From: DASQZK01 sp963763215
Lineage (GTDB): Bacteria > Bacteroidota > Bacteroidia > Bacteroidales > GCA-2748055
Direction: 5' to 3'
Assembly (NCBI GenBank): GCA_963763215.1
Contig: CAVXNX010000001.1
Span: forward strand, 1 to 64,000
DNA length: 64,000 nt
Below, one piece after another: positions 9,003 to 18,523 of the stretch (the stretch's first letter is position 1; the number at the start of each line of letters is the position of its first letter). The notes below the pieces were generated by a model. The model was given only the letters and a program-made list of their open reading frames with translations, was not told the origin of the DNA and did no database searches. The position numbers and the translations under genes are program-made.

Positions 9003-9062
9003 ACTTCACCAAATACCAAATCACCAAATCACCAAATCACCAAATCACCAAATCACCAAATA
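9003..9062. repeat. Octamer satellite (ATCACCAA)n
   Basis: About seven copies of the 8-base unit ATCACCAA. It differs from the 5013-5168 unit by one base. In translation it gives the SPNHQITK periodicity often mis-annotated as protein in Bacteroidota genomes. Confidence 0.9.
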
Positions 9063-9072
9063 ACTCCCCCCC

Positions 9073-10818
9073 TCAAACCAGTTCCATCTCTTCCTGCAGC
9101 CTGACGATCCTGGCATCGAGGTCCCTGTCGACTTTCGAGAAATCTTCCCGGTGATCCAGGCTCTGGTTCACGCTGAAGTAATATTTAATCTTGGGCTCGG
9201 TGCCTGATGGCCGGATCGAGATCTTCGTCCCGTCTTCCAGGAAAAATTGCAAAACGTTGGAAGTGGGCAGACCGATCATGGTTTCGTTCCCGCTGAGCTG
9301 ATCATAGGTCATGCTGCTGCGGTAATCGGAGATCTTCACGAGCCTGGCACCGCCGAGGGTTACCGGCGGGTTCTTCCGGTAATTGTCCATCATCCGGTTG
9401 ATCTCTTCATGACCTTCCTTCCCCTTTCTGACCACTGAGATGAGCGCTTCCTTATAGAAGCCGTATTCGAGGTAAATATCCACCAGCACGTCGAACAGCG
9501 ATTTTCCCTGGTCTTTGGCCCAGGCCGTCACCTCGGCGATCAGGGCACACGACATCACCGCATCTTTGTCCCTGACGAAGTCCCCCTCGAGATAACCATA
9601 GCTTTCCTCGCCTCCTCCGATGAACTTCAGTTTGCCTTCGTGGCGTTTGATGATGTCGGCGATGTATTTGAAACCGGTGAGCACATCGAAATGTGCAACC
9701 CCGAATTTATCGGCCATCTTGTTGAGCAGGTCCGTGGTTACGATGGTTTTGCAGATAAATTCATTTCCGGTGAGTTTTCCTTTCTGCGACCAGGCGTTCA
9801 GCAGGTAGTAGATGAGAAGGGAAGCGGTCTGGTTCCCGTTGAGGAGGCTGATCTTCCCTTCCTGGTTCCTGACAGCAATGCCTACCCGGTCGGCATCGGG
9901 ATCGGTGGCCATGACCAGGTCGGCATCGATCTCTGTGGCTTTCCGGACGGCCATCTCCATGGCTGCCGGCTCTTCCGGGTTGGGCGATTTCACGGTCGGG
10001 AAGTTGCCGTCGGTGACATTCTGTTCCGGAATGCTGTTTATATTTTTGAAGCCCATTTTTTTGAGCGCCATTGGCACAAGTCTCACGCCCGACCCGTGGA
10101 TAGGGGTATAGACGATCGTGAGGTCCGATTGCCGTTTGATGATCTCCGGGTTTACCGACAGGTCCCTGATCTTATCCGTATAGATGTCATCAATCTCTTT
10201 GCCGATGATCTCGATCATGGATTCATTGCCGTCAAATTTGATCTCCTCCGGCGTGGTGATCTTTTGCACTTCATCGATGATGTTTCGGTCGTGCGGGGCA
10301 ATGATCTGTCCGCCGTCATTCCAGTATACCTTGTAACCATTGTATTCCTTGGGATTGTGTGAGGCGGTGATCACCACACCGCTCTGGGCGCCAAGATGCC
10401 GGATGGCAAAGCTGAGCTCCGGGGTGGGGCGGAGGCTGTCGAACAGGAATACCCGGAAACCATTGGCGGTGAAGATTTTGGCAGCCGTTTCGGCAAACAG
10501 CCTGCTGTTGTTGCGGGAATCATGACCCACGACGACCTTGATCTCCGTCTTTGCTCCGAATTGTTTGCGGATGTAATTGGAAAGTCCCTGGGTGGCCATG
10601 CCGACTGTGTAGATGTTCATCCTGTTGGTGCCAACACCCATGATTCCGCGCAGTCCGCCGGTGCCGAACTCCAGGTCCTGGTAAAAGGACTCGACGAGTT
10701 CTTTTTCATCATTCTCAAGAAGATCCTTCACCCGTGAACGGGTTTCTTCATCAAATGCCGGGCCCGTCCATGCTTGGGCTCTTTGTCTGACGCGAGTGAG
10801 CATATCGTTGGTTTCCAT
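9073..10818 (-). CDS. Phosphohexomutase (phosphoglucomutase/phosphomannomutase family)
   Basis: 581 residues. It interconverts hexose 1- and 6-phosphates and so feeds glucose 1-phosphate to the nucleotide-sugar genes upstream. The alpha-D-phosphohexomutase motifs are complete: the phosphoserine loop TASHNP (residues 151-156, Ser153), the metal loop DPDADRVG (~310), the sugar-specificity loop GGGEESYGY (~405) and the C-terminal phosphate-binding RPSGTEPKIKYYF. Length and the Glu-Glu-Ser loop place it with the long PgcA-like phosphoglucomutases. It is the last gene of a minus-strand series with rmlD, rmlC, rmlA, a UDP-xylose synthase and a UDP-glucose dehydrogenase; the start is only 7 bases after the rmlD stop, indicating one operon. 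Confidence 0.9.
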   Translation of the reverse strand: METNDMLTRVRQRAQAWTGPAFDEETRSRVKDLLENDEKELVESFYQDLEFGTGGLRGIMGVGTNRMNIYTVGMATQGLSNYIRKQFGAKTEIKVVVGHDSRNNSRLFAETAAKIFTANGFRVFLFDSLRPTPELSFAIRHLGAQSGVVITASHNPKEYNGYKVYWNDGGQIIAPHDRNIIDEVQKITTPEEIKFDGNESMIEIIGKEIDDIYTDKIRDLSVNPEIIKRQSDLTIVYTPIHGSGVRLVPMALKKMGFKNINSIPEQNVTDGNFPTVKSPNPEEPAAMEMAVRKATEIDADLVMATDPDADRVGIAVRNQEGKISLLNGNQTASLLIYYLLNAWSQKGKLTGNEFICKTIVTTDLLNKMADKFGVAHFDVLTGFKYIADIIKRHEGKLKFIGGGEESYGYLEGDFVRDKDAVMSCALIAEVTAWAKDQGKSLFDVLVDIYLEYGFYKEALISVVRKGKEGHEEINRMMDNYRKNPPVTLGGARLVKISDYRSSMTYDQLSGNETMIGLPTSNVLQFFLEDGTKISIRPSGTEPKIKYYFSVNQSLDHREDFSKVDRDLDARIVRLQEEMELV

Positions 10819-10825
10819 AGGGATG

Positions 10826-11703
10826 CTAAATTTGTTTTTGATAATCGATGATACATTCGGAGAGGCTGTCTCTCCAGTTGGGGATTTCTATATGGTAAAT
10901 CTCTTTTATTTTGGTTTTGTTCAAAACGCTGTAAAAAGGCCTTGGGGCCGGCAGGGGAAAATCTTCCGTCACGATGGGCAAAACGTTCGCCTGATGCCCC
11001 GACAGCCTGTTGATCTCACAGGCAAAGTCGTACCAGCTGGTCACGCCCTTCCGAGGAGTAATGGTAGATCCCGGGAACGAATTTTTCCGGATCGCCGGTG
11101 CAGATGCTGACGATCTGCAGGATGGCAGAAGCCAGATCGGACGCCGCGGTGGGCGTACCGGTCTGATCGAAGATCACCTTCACCTCCTTCTCCCGGGCCG
11201 TGAGGGCATGCATGGTCCTGAAAAAATTATGACCGTAGACCGAGTAAAGCCAGGACGTGCGGAGGATCAGCACATGGGGTTCTTCCCGGATCAGCTCCTC
11301 GCCCCTGAGCTTACTCTGTCCGTAAACTGACTCCGGCCCGGGGATGTCTATCCTCGGTATAGGGCCGGTACTGACGGCCGCTGAAAACATAGTCGGTGGA
11401 AATGTGGATGAATCTGGCGCCTGACCTGGCTGCCGCATCGCTCAGGTTTTTCACTGCATCGGCGTTGAGCCGGAAACACAGCGCCGGATCCGTTTCCGCC
11501 TTGTCCACCGCGGTGTATGCGGCACAATTGATGATAAAGCCGGGCTTCACCTCCATGGCCAGGCGTTCACAATCAGCCGCATTGGTGATGTCCAGTTCTT
11601 CGATGTCGGTAAAAATGAAGTCAAGGCCGGGGTTCGCCGGGGCGAGTTTTTTCAGACTGCTGCCCAGCTGACCATTCGATCCTGTTATCAGTAATTTTGT
11701 CAT
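10826..11703 (-). CDS. rmlD: dTDP-4-dehydrorhamnose reductase RmlD (two frameshifts)
   Basis: Three overlapping frames join into a 291-residue short-chain dehydrogenase when one base is removed near 11349 and one near 11046. It catalyses the last step to dTDP-L-rhamnose. Visible are the Rossmann motif GSNGQLGSSL at the N-terminus, the DYVFSG segment, the YxxxK pair in YGQSK, LRTSWLYS and the TGTPTAASDLA loop typical of RmlD. The frame is coherent on both sides of both shifts, so sequence error is more likely than gene decay. It follows rmlC closely in the operon. Confidence 0.88.
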
Positions 11704-11734
11704 GTTAAGGCCCGGGAATTAGGAATCCCGGCTT

Positions 11735-12295
11735 TTAACGTTCAAAGGTAAAGTTAAATTGAGCATTTTCAAAGGAAGGGAGGGTGGCATCTTTGGATGA
11801 AACCCGTTCCTGTCCTTCTTCAATTTTCCAGTCGATGGCCAGGGAAGGGTCATTGTAGATGATCCCGCCTTCGGAACCCGGATCGTAATACCGGTCGCAT
11901 TTGTAGAGGACGATGGCGGTCTCGCTCAGGACGGAGAAACCATGGGCAAACCCGGTGGGGATATAAAACTGCAGCTGGTTTTTGTCTGAGAGTTCGATGC
12001 CCGACCATTGTCCGAAGGTGGGCGAATTTTTCCTGACATCGACAGCCACATCATAGATGGCTCCCTGGATCACCCTGACCAGTTTGGTCTGGGCATGGGG
12101 CTCGAGCTGGTAGTGCAGGCCGCGGATCACCCCGTAAACCGATTTTGACTGGTTATCCTGGATGAAGGTTTCGGTGATCCCGGCTTTCCGGAGTTCGCGG
12201 GCATTGAAACTCTCGAAAAAATACCCCCTGTCGTCGCTGAATAACTTTGGCTCAATGATGAGCAGCCCGGGAATCCCGGTTTCTTTAAACATCAT
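11735..12295 (-). CDS. rmlC: dTDP-4-dehydrorhamnose 3,5-epimerase RmlC
   Basis: 186 residues, the normal RmlC size. It epimerises C3 and C5 of dTDP-4-keto-6-deoxyglucose. Cupin-fold signatures are present: DDRGYFFESFN, the catalytic His region IRGLHYQLEPHAQ, LVRVIQGAIYDVAVDVRKNSPT and IPTGFAHGFSVLS. It lies between rmlA and rmlD in the same minus-strand operon. The gene has no frameshift. Confidence 0.95.
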   Translation of the reverse strand: MMFKETGIPGLLIIEPKLFSDDRGYFFESFNARELRKAGITETFIQDNQSKSVYGVIRGLHYQLEPHAQTKLVRVIQGAIYDVAVDVRKNSPTFGQWSGIELSDKNQLQFYIPTGFAHGFSVLSETAIVLYKCDRYYDPGSEGGIIYNDPSLAIDWKIEEGQERVSSKDATLPSFENAQFNFTFER

Positions 12296-12373
12296 AATAC
12301 GTCAATATGATTAATAAACGCCCGGATCGCCAATCGGTTCAGGCCGGTGCCGCCGGATCCGGAAGATCTCTTT

Positions 12374-13268
12374 TCAACCTGCGCCGGTAAACGTCTGCTT
12401 CCGCTCTCCGGCAATGCGGATGAGATAATCGGCGTACTGGCTCTTCCCGTGTTCCCCGGCAAGCCTGAGGAGCTGATCGGTATCGATATACCCCTTGATG
12501 TAGGCCACCTCTTCAATGCATGAAATTTTCAGGCCCTGGCGTTTTTCGATGGTATAGATGAAGTTGGCAGCCTGGAGGAGGCTCTCCTGGGTTCCCGTGT
12601 CGAGCCAGGCTATACCGCGTCCGAGAAGCTGAACGCTGAGTTGTCCTTCTTCCAGGTACCGTTTGTTCAGGTCCGTGATCTCCAGCTCGCCCCGCGGCGA
12701 AGGAGAGAGGGACTTTGCTTTTTCGACCACGGTATTGTCGTAGAAATAGAGGCCGGTGACGGCGTAATTCGACCGGGGTTCACGGGGTTTTTCGTCCAGG
12801 CTCAGAACGTTGCCCGATGCATCGAACTCCACCACGCCGTAACGTTGCGGGTCATTGACGTAATATCCGAAAACAACGGCGCCTTCGCGGAGAGCGGACG
12901 TCGCTGTCAGAACATCGGGTAAGCCGTGACCATAGAAGATGTTATCACCCAGGATCAGGCATACGGGCTCACTGGCCGATAAACTTCTCCCCGATGAGAA
13001 AGGCCTGGGCCAGACCTTCGGGACGGGCTTGTTCGGCATAGGTGAACTTCAGTCCCAGCTGGCTGCCGTCTCCCATGAGTTCCTCGTACATCGGCAGGTC
13101 ACGGGGCGTGGAGATGATCAGGATATCGCGTATCCCGGCCAGCATCAGGACCGAGAGGGGATAGTATATCATGGGTTTGTCGTAAACCGGGATGATCTGT
13201 TTTGAAATGCTGCGGGTCAGGGGGTAGAGACGCGTCCCGGAACCGCCGGCAAGGATAATTCCTTTCAT
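12374..13268 (-). CDS. rmlA: Glucose-1-phosphate thymidylyltransferase RmlA (one frameshift)
   Basis: Two frames join into 297 residues, the usual RmlA length, when one base is removed near 12975. It makes dTDP-glucose from dTTP and glucose 1-phosphate. The nucleotide-binding motif GGSGTRLYPLT is at residues 8-18, followed by KQIIPVYDKPMIYYPLS, ILGDNIFYGHG and the sugar-binding stretches EKPREPRSNYAVTGLYFYD and AWLDTGTQESLLQA. It is first of the three rml genes. No rmlB (dTDP-glucose 4,6-dehydratase) is in the window, so that step must be encoded elsewhere. Confidence 0.9.
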
Positions 13269-13303
13269 GATTCGTCGATATTATGGATTCGTTTTTTTTG
13301 AGT

Positions 13304-14257
13304 TCAGGCGGTCATTTCCTTTTTCAACAGCTGATCGAAATAGTCGATCGTCTTTTCGAGTCCTTCCTTCAAAGCGACCCGCGGCTCCCAGTTATCGAGG
13401 AGTTCGCGGGCCCGGCTGATGTCGGGTTGCCGCTGTACGGGATCATCCGACGGAAGGGGTTTGAAGCACAGTTCCGATTTCGAACCGGTCATATCGATGA
13501 TGATCCCGGCCAGCCGCCGGATGGTAAATTCGCCCGGATTGCCGATATTGACCGGACCTGTGACGTCGTCGCCGGTGCCCATCATCCGGATGAGACCTTC
13601 AACCAGGTCGTCGACATACTGGAAACTGCGTGTCTGATCTCCATTGCCGTAAATGGTGATCGGTTCGTTTTTCAGGGCCTGGACGATGAAGTTGGAAACG
13701 ACGCGGCCGTCGTTGGGATGCATCCGCGGTCCGTAGGTGTTGAAGATCCGCACGATCTTGATCCGGACATGGTTCTGGGCATGATAATCATGAAACAGGG
13801 TTTCCGCACACCGCTTGCCTTCATCGTAACAGGAACGGATGCCGATGGGGTTGACGTTCCCCCAGTAATTCTCTTTCTGCGGATGGATCATCGGATCGCC
13901 ATAGACTTCGCTGGTGGAAGCCTGTAATACTTTGGCCCTGACGCGTTTGGCCAGCCCGAGGATATTGATGGCTCCCATGACCGACGTCTTGATGGTCTTG
14001 ATCGGGTTAAACTGGTAATGGATGGGTGAAGCCGGGCAGGCAAGGTTGTAGATCTCATCCACCTCAGCATAATACGGAACGGTCACATCGTGCCGGATGA
14101 GTTCAAAATAGGGGTGGGGGAGGAGATGGACAATGTTGGTCTTTGATCCGGTGAAGTAATTGTCGAGGCAGATCACTTCGTTTCCTTCATTCAGGAGTCG
14201 TTCACAAAGATGACTTCCGATAAACCCGGCGCCGCCGGTAACCAGGATCCTTTTCAT
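13304..14257 (-). CDS. UDP-glucuronate decarboxylase (UDP-xylose synthase), SDR family
   Basis: 317 residues, an extended short-chain dehydrogenase. The N-terminal NAD motif TGGAGFIGSHL, STSEVYGDP, the catalytic SCYDEGKRCAE (Tyr/Lys pair) and RIFNTYGPRMHPNDGRVVSNF match UDP-glucuronate decarboxylases (UXS), which convert UDP-glucuronate to UDP-xylose. This assignment fits the context: the next upstream gene makes UDP-glucuronate, and only 2 bases separate them. Other NAD-dependent epimerases are the alternative, but the arginine-rich catalytic region and the pairing favour UXS. Confidence 0.88.
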   Translation of the reverse strand: MKRILVTGGAGFIGSHLCERLLNEGNEVICLDNYFTGSKTNIVHLLPHPYFELIRHDVTVPYYAEVDEIYNLACPASPIHYQFNPIKTIKTSVMGAINILGLAKRVRAKVLQASTSEVYGDPMIHPQKENYWGNVNPIGIRSCYDEGKRCAETLFHDYHAQNHVRIKIVRIFNTYGPRMHPNDGRVVSNFIVQALKNEPITIYGNGDQTRSFQYVDDLVEGLIRMMGTGDDVTGPVNIGNPGEFTIRRLAGIIIDMTGSKSELCFKPLPSDDPVQRQPDISRARELLDNWEPRVALKEGLEKTIDYFDQLLKKEMTA

Positions 14258-14259
14258 AG

Positions 14260-15588
14260 TCAGGGCTTAATGGGTTTCCTCCCGATGCTGTAATAGGTAA
14301 AACCAAATTCCTGCATCTCGGAAGGTTCATAAATATTTCGTCCGTCGAAGATAAGCTTTTCCGTCATCAGTTTTTCCATGACCCGGTAATTGGGCACCCG
14401 GAATTCGGGCCATTCCGTTACGATGACCAGTGCGGAAGCGTCGATCAGGGCTTCGTACATGTCCCGGGCATATTCGATGCGGTCGCCCAGTTTCCTGCGG
14501 GCCTCACCGATGGCGACCGGATCGTAGGCGATGACAGACGCTCCGTCTTTCAGCATCTCCCCGATGATCACCAGGGAAGGAGCCTCGCGCATGTCATCGG
14601 TCTTGGGCTTGAAGGAGAGACCCCAGACAGCGATCCTTTTTCCCCTGAGGTCGTTTTTGAAATGCGACCTGATCTTGGCCGGAAGGACAAGCTTCTGCCG
14701 TTCATTCACCGTTTCCACCGCTTTGAGGATGTCGAGGGAATACCGGTTTTCATCCGATGTTTTGATCAGTGCCTTCACATCCTTGGGAAAACAGGAACCC
14801 CCATACCCGGCACCGGGATAAATGAACTGGGTGCCGATGCGGCTGTCGCTCCCGATGCCCTTTCTCACGTTGTTGACATCGGCGCCGACGATCTCGCACA
14901 GGTTGGCAATGTCGTTCATGAAGCTGATCTTGGTGGCCAGCATGGCATTGGCCGTGTATTTCGTCATTTCGGCCGAAGGAATGTCCATGAACAGCAGCGG
15001 ATGACCGTTCAGCAGGAACGGTTTGTAAAGACGCTGCATAATCTTCTCTGCCCGCTCGGAATCCACCCCCACCACGATCCGGTCGGGTTTGAGGAAATCA
15101 TTGATGGCGGCGCCTTCCTTCAGGAATTCCGGATTCGAGGCCACATCGAATTCGAGCCCGGCATTCCGCTCTGTGAGGCTTTTCTGCACAACCTCCCGGA
15201 CTTTCCCGGCCGTTCCGATGGGGACGGTGCTTTTGTTGACAACCACGAGGTAATTCTTCATATACCGCCCGATATCAGAGGCCACACCGAGCACATGACG
15301 AAGATCGGCGCTCCCGTCCTCACCGGGAGGCGTACCCACGGCGATGAAGGCCGCATCACAATCGGCCAGGCTCTCTTCCAGGTCGGTGCTGAAAAACAGG
15401 CGTTTCTTCTCCACATTGGTGCGGACCATGTCCTCGAGCCCGGGCTCGTAAATGGGCACAATGCCCCTGTTGAGCCCGTCAATTTTTTGACTGTCAATAT
15501 CGACACAATGCACGGTAATGCCCGTCTCGGCAAAACATGTCCCGGAAACCAGTCCGACATAACCTGTCCCTACGATCGTAATTTTCAC
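14260..15588 (-). CDS. UDP-glucose 6-dehydrogenase
   Basis: 442 residues. It oxidises UDP-glucose to UDP-glucuronate in two NAD-dependent steps. The GTGYVG Rossmann motif (residues 7-12), VGTPPGEDGSADL, NPEFLKEGAAINDF and the catalytic-cysteine motif GYGGSCFPKDVKAL are all present, as is the C-terminal UDP-binding domain with WGLSFKPKTDDMREAPS. It is the first gene of the minus-strand nucleotide-sugar operon and supplies the substrate of the adjacent UXS. The start at 15588 is preceded by a candidate -7 element at 15674-15681. Confidence 0.93.
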   Translation of the reverse strand: MKITIVGTGYVGLVSGTCFAETGITVHCVDIDSQKIDGLNRGIVPIYEPGLEDMVRTNVEKKRLFFSTDLEESLADCDAAFIAVGTPPGEDGSADLRHVLGVASDIGRYMKNYLVVVNKSTVPIGTAGKVREVVQKSLTERNAGLEFDVASNPEFLKEGAAINDFLKPDRIVVGVDSERAEKIMQRLYKPFLLNGHPLLFMDIPSAEMTKYTANAMLATKISFMNDIANLCEIVGADVNNVRKGIGSDSRIGTQFIYPGAGYGGSCFPKDVKALIKTSDENRYSLDILKAVETVNERQKLVLPAKIRSHFKNDLRGKRIAVWGLSFKPKTDDMREAPSLVIIGEMLKDGASVIAYDPVAIGEARRKLGDRIEYARDMYEALIDASALVIVTEWPEFRVPNYRVMEKLMTEKLIFDGRNIYEPSEMQEFGFTYYSIGRKPIKP

Positions 15589-15673
15589 TTTTCTGCAATT
15601 TTTTAAGTCCTCAACCTGGTTTGTTTCATGGCGCCATGCGGCCGGAAAAAGAGCTGAAACCTGGTTTGAGGGT

Positions 15674-15681
15674 CAAAAATA
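15674..15681 (-). promoter_or_regulatory. Candidate -7 element (TATTTTTG) of the nucleotide-sugar operon
   Basis: An exact TAnnTTTG match on the minus strand, about 85 bases upstream of the UDP-glucose dehydrogenase start. No good -33 TTTG is at the expected spacing, so the assignment is tentative. The divergent region 15589-15969 (381 bases) otherwise holds only this element and the S1 promoter. Confidence 0.4.
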
Positions 15682-15906
15682 GATGTTTTGATCCATTTGA
15701 CCCGGTTTTTTTTTCTGTTTTAGGAATGCTTTACGTTAACGTCCTCATTTTCATGTAACTGTTTGAAGAACGGCATCCCTTCAGGCTCATGTCTCCAAAC
15801 ATCCAGCCGGGTTGATTTGTCTAATTTACAGAGATGCAGCTGATTTCAGTTGGAAATTCAGCGATAATTTATAGCGCAATGGATAGTAAGTTTCTAAATC
15901 TTTTTA

Positions 15907-15914
15907 TACTTTTG
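15907..15914 (+). promoter_or_regulatory. Candidate -7 element (TACTTTTG) for ribosomal protein S1
   Basis: An exact TAnnTTTG match 55 bases upstream of the S1 start, within an A/T-rich stretch. TACTTTTG is a frequent form of this element, and the same octamer occurs upstream of gcvT at 39301. A consensus -33 TTTG is not visible. Confidence 0.55.
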
Positions 15915-15969
15915 CACCTCGAAATAAGCCATATAATGTCTAATTTACTAGAATTAAATTCATTATTTC

Positions 15970-18129
15970 ATGACAGAAGAAGAAAAAAAGAACATTAATG
16001 AAAACGCTGAGAGCGTTGAAAATGCAGAACAAAACCAGCAGGAAACTACTGAAAACCAGGTCAATGATTTGACCGACCACGTGAAAGACGTTGAAAAGTC
16101 GGAAGAAATTCAGGTCACAAACGTCAATTCTGAAGCACAGGCCGAAGCCGAGGAAGAAAACATTCCCGCCGAAAGCGAAGAACCTGTGGCTGAAGTGACA
16201 CCGGAAGCCGGTGAAGAAGAAAACCGGGAAGAAGCTGCCGCTCCCGAAGAAGAAACTGAAACAGCTGTGAACGAGCCGGCTGTTGCCGAAGCATCACCAG
16301 CTCCCGCCAGCAGTGCGGAAAATGCCGGTGAAGCCGGGTTGAATGATTTCGACTGGGATGCTTTCGAAGAAGGAACGATGGAATTGTCGAAAAGCGAACA
16401 ATCGAAATTCGAAGAAAAGTACAATGAAACGCTTTCGACCGTCGCCGAAAATGAAGTCACCGACGGGACCGTCATCTCGATGAACAAGCGGGAAGTGGTC
16501 ATCAACATCGGCTACAAGTCCGAAGGTGTTGTCAGCCTGAACGAATTCCGTTACAATCCCGACCTCAAACCGGGCGATACGGTTGAAGTTTATGTGGAAA
16601 GTAAGGAAGACAAAAAAGGTCAGCTCGTCCTTTCACACAAAAAAGCCCGGGCGATGAAGTCATGGGACCGTGTGAACCAGGCACTCGACCAGGACGAAGT
16701 GATCAAGGGGTACATCAAGTGCCGGACCAAGGGCGGTATGATCGTCGATGTCTTCGGCATCGAGGCCTTCCTTCCCGGTTCGCAGATCGATGTCAAACCC
16801 ATCCGTGATTATGACGCATATGTCGGGAAAAACATGGAATTCAAAGTGGTCAAGATCAACCACGAATTCAAGAACGTTGTCGTTTCCCATAAGGCCCTGA
16901 TCGAAGAAGAACTGGAACAGCAGAAAAAAGAGATCATTGCCAAACTCGAAAAAGGACAGGTTCTCGAAGGAACGGTCAAGAATATCACCTCTTACGGGGT
17001 ATTCATCGACCTTGGCGGTGTCGACGGTCTGATCCACATCACCGACCTCTCCTGGGGCCGCGTGAACCATCCCGAAGAAATCGTCCAGCTCGACCAGAAA
17101 CTCAACGTGGTCATCCTTGATTTCGACGATGACAAGAAACGCATCGCTCTCGGTCTGAAACAACTGACTCCCCACCCATGGGATTCACTCGATGAAAACC
17201 TCAAAGTGGGTGACAAAGTCAAGGGCAAAGTCGTGGTTATGGCCGATTATGGTGCTTTCGTCGAAATCGCCCCCGGTGTCGAAGGTCTCATCCATGTCTC
17301 GGAAATGTCATGGTCACAGCACCTCCGCAGCGCACAGGAATTCCTGAAAGTCGGCGATGAAGTCGAAGCGGTAATCCTCACCCTCGACCGGGATGACCGG
17401 AAAATGTCGCTGGGGATGAAACAGCTGAAAACCGACCCATGGGAAAAAATCGACGAGAAATATGCTGTCGGAAGCAAACATACGGCTAAAGTCCGCAATT
17501 TCACCAACTTCGGCGTATTCGTTGAAATCGAGGAAGGTGTCGACGGTCTGATCCACATTTCCGATCTTTCCTGGACCAAAAAGATCAAGCATCCCGCTGA
17601 ATTCACAAACATCGGCGATGATATCGAAGTGGTCGTCCTGGAAATCGATAAAGATAACAGGAGACTCAGCCTTGGTCATAAACAGCTCGAAGAAAATCCG
17701 TGGGATGTATTCGAATCCATTTTTGAAGTCGGTTCGATCCATGAAGGAACCATCATTGAACTGACCGACAAGGGTGCCGTTGTGGCCCTTCCCTATGGTG
17801 TCGAAGGTTTCGCAACCCCGAAACACCTCGTCAAGGAAGACGGGACACAGGCCAAAGCCGATGAAAGACTCGAATTCAAAGTGATCGAGTTCTCAAAATC
17901 AGCCAAGAAAATCATTGTATCACACAGCAGGGTATTCGAAGACGAGCAAAAGTCTAAGAATGAGACAGAAAAGAAGTCTGCCGAGGCCACAACCAAGAAG
18001 GTTCAGAAGAAGATCCGGCAGAATCTCGAGAAGACCACATTTGGTGATATCTCTGATTTGGCAGCACTTAAGACTGAGATGGAAGAGAATGAGAAGAAAA
18101 ATGCTGAGAAAGACGAAGAAAATAACTAA
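15970..18129 (+). CDS. rpsA: 30S ribosomal protein S1
   Basis: 719 residues. An acidic, Glu-rich low-complexity N-terminal extension (~residues 1-130) is followed by six S1 RNA-binding domains starting near residues 160, 240, 328, 412, 499 and 586. Each has the GxVxxxxxxGxxV pattern (for example EGTVKNITSYGVFIDLGGVD and KVVVMADYGAFVEI). A Lys/Glu-rich tail closes the protein. S1 binds mRNA on the 30S subunit. The acidic extension is typical of Bacteroidota S1 and lengthens the protein well beyond the E. coli form. It is followed by a STAS gene after 29 bases. Confidence 0.95.
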   Translation: MTEEEKKNINENAESVENAEQNQQETTENQVNDLTDHVKDVEKSEEIQVTNVNSEAQAEAEEENIPAESEEPVAEVTPEAGEEENREEAAAPEEETETAVNEPAVAEASPAPASSAENAGEAGLNDFDWDAFEEGTMELSKSEQSKFEEKYNETLSTVAENEVTDGTVISMNKREVVINIGYKSEGVVSLNEFRYNPDLKPGDTVEVYVESKEDKKGQLVLSHKKARAMKSWDRVNQALDQDEVIKGYIKCRTKGGMIVDVFGIEAFLPGSQIDVKPIRDYDAYVGKNMEFKVVKINHEFKNVVVSHKALIEEELEQQKKEIIAKLEKGQVLEGTVKNITSYGVFIDLGGVDGLIHITDLSWGRVNHPEEIVQLDQKLNVVILDFDDDKKRIALGLKQLTPHPWDSLDENLKVGDKVKGKVVVMADYGAFVEIAPGVEGLIHVSEMSWSQHLRSAQEFLKVGDEVEAVILTLDRDDRKMSLGMKQLKTDPWEKIDEKYAVGSKHTAKVRNFTNFGVFVEIEEGVDGLIHISDLSWTKKIKHPAEFTNIGDDIEVVVLEIDKDNRRLSLGHKQLEENPWDVFESIFEVGSIHEGTIIELTDKGAVVALPYGVEGFATPKHLVKEDGTQAKADERLEFKVIEFSKSAKKIIVSHSRVFEDEQKSKNETEKKSAEATTKKVQKKIRQNLEKTTFGDISDLAALKTEMEENEKKNAEKDEENN

Positions 18130-18158
18130 ATTAGCTTTGTAAAATAAATTTTTCAGCA

Positions 18159-18509
18159 ATGGAATTTAAAACCGACAAATTCGAAACCCATACTTTGATC
18201 AAAGTATTGGAAGAAAAATTGGATACACATATCGCTCCGACCCTCAAGTCCGAGCTGGTTCTGATATCCGGTAACGGCGAAAAGAACATCATCCTTGATC
18301 TGAGTAACTGCCGCTATTGCGATTCTTCCGGTCTGAGCGCCATCCTTGTAGCAAACCGTCTCTGCAAAAATGCCAGCGGCACTTTTGTCCTGACGGGTCT
18401 GAACGACGCTGTCGAAAGGCTTATCACCATCTCGCAGCTCGATACCGTTCTGAATATTGCTAACACTGTTGAGGAAGGTTTGGATTTGATCAGGAATGCT
18501 GAAAAATAA
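18159..18509 (+). CDS. STAS domain protein (anti-sigma-factor antagonist type)
   Basis: 116 residues forming a single STAS domain. The phospho-acceptor loop is visible in CRYCDSSGLSAILVANRLC, with the conserved Asp-Ser-Ser-Gly. Proteins of this type switch partners (anti-sigma factors or kinases) according to phosphorylation. It sits between rpsA and the RNase Z gene, 29 and 14 bases away, and is probably co-transcribed with them. The same order is common in Bacteroidota. No cognate anti-sigma factor or phosphatase is adjacent. Confidence 0.85.
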   Translation: MEFKTDKFETHTLIKVLEEKLDTHIAPTLKSELVLISGNGEKNIILDLSNCRYCDSSGLSAILVANRLCKNASGTFVLTGLNDAVERLITISQLDTVLNIANTVEEGLDLIRNAEK

Positions 18510-18523
18510 CAGGGCTGATTACA

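Noticed and set aside
8856..9104. Open frame with SPNHQITK periodicity
   Set aside because: It translates the satellite DNA and runs into the end of the phosphohexomutase gene on the other strand; a known type of annotation artefact.
9640..10362. Long plus-strand open frame opposite the phosphohexomutase
   Set aside because: Antisense shadow favoured by the codon use of the true gene; no start context or conserved motif.
14662..15606. Long plus-strand open frame opposite UDP-glucose dehydrogenase
   Set aside because: Antisense shadow; the true gene on the minus strand has all catalytic motifs.
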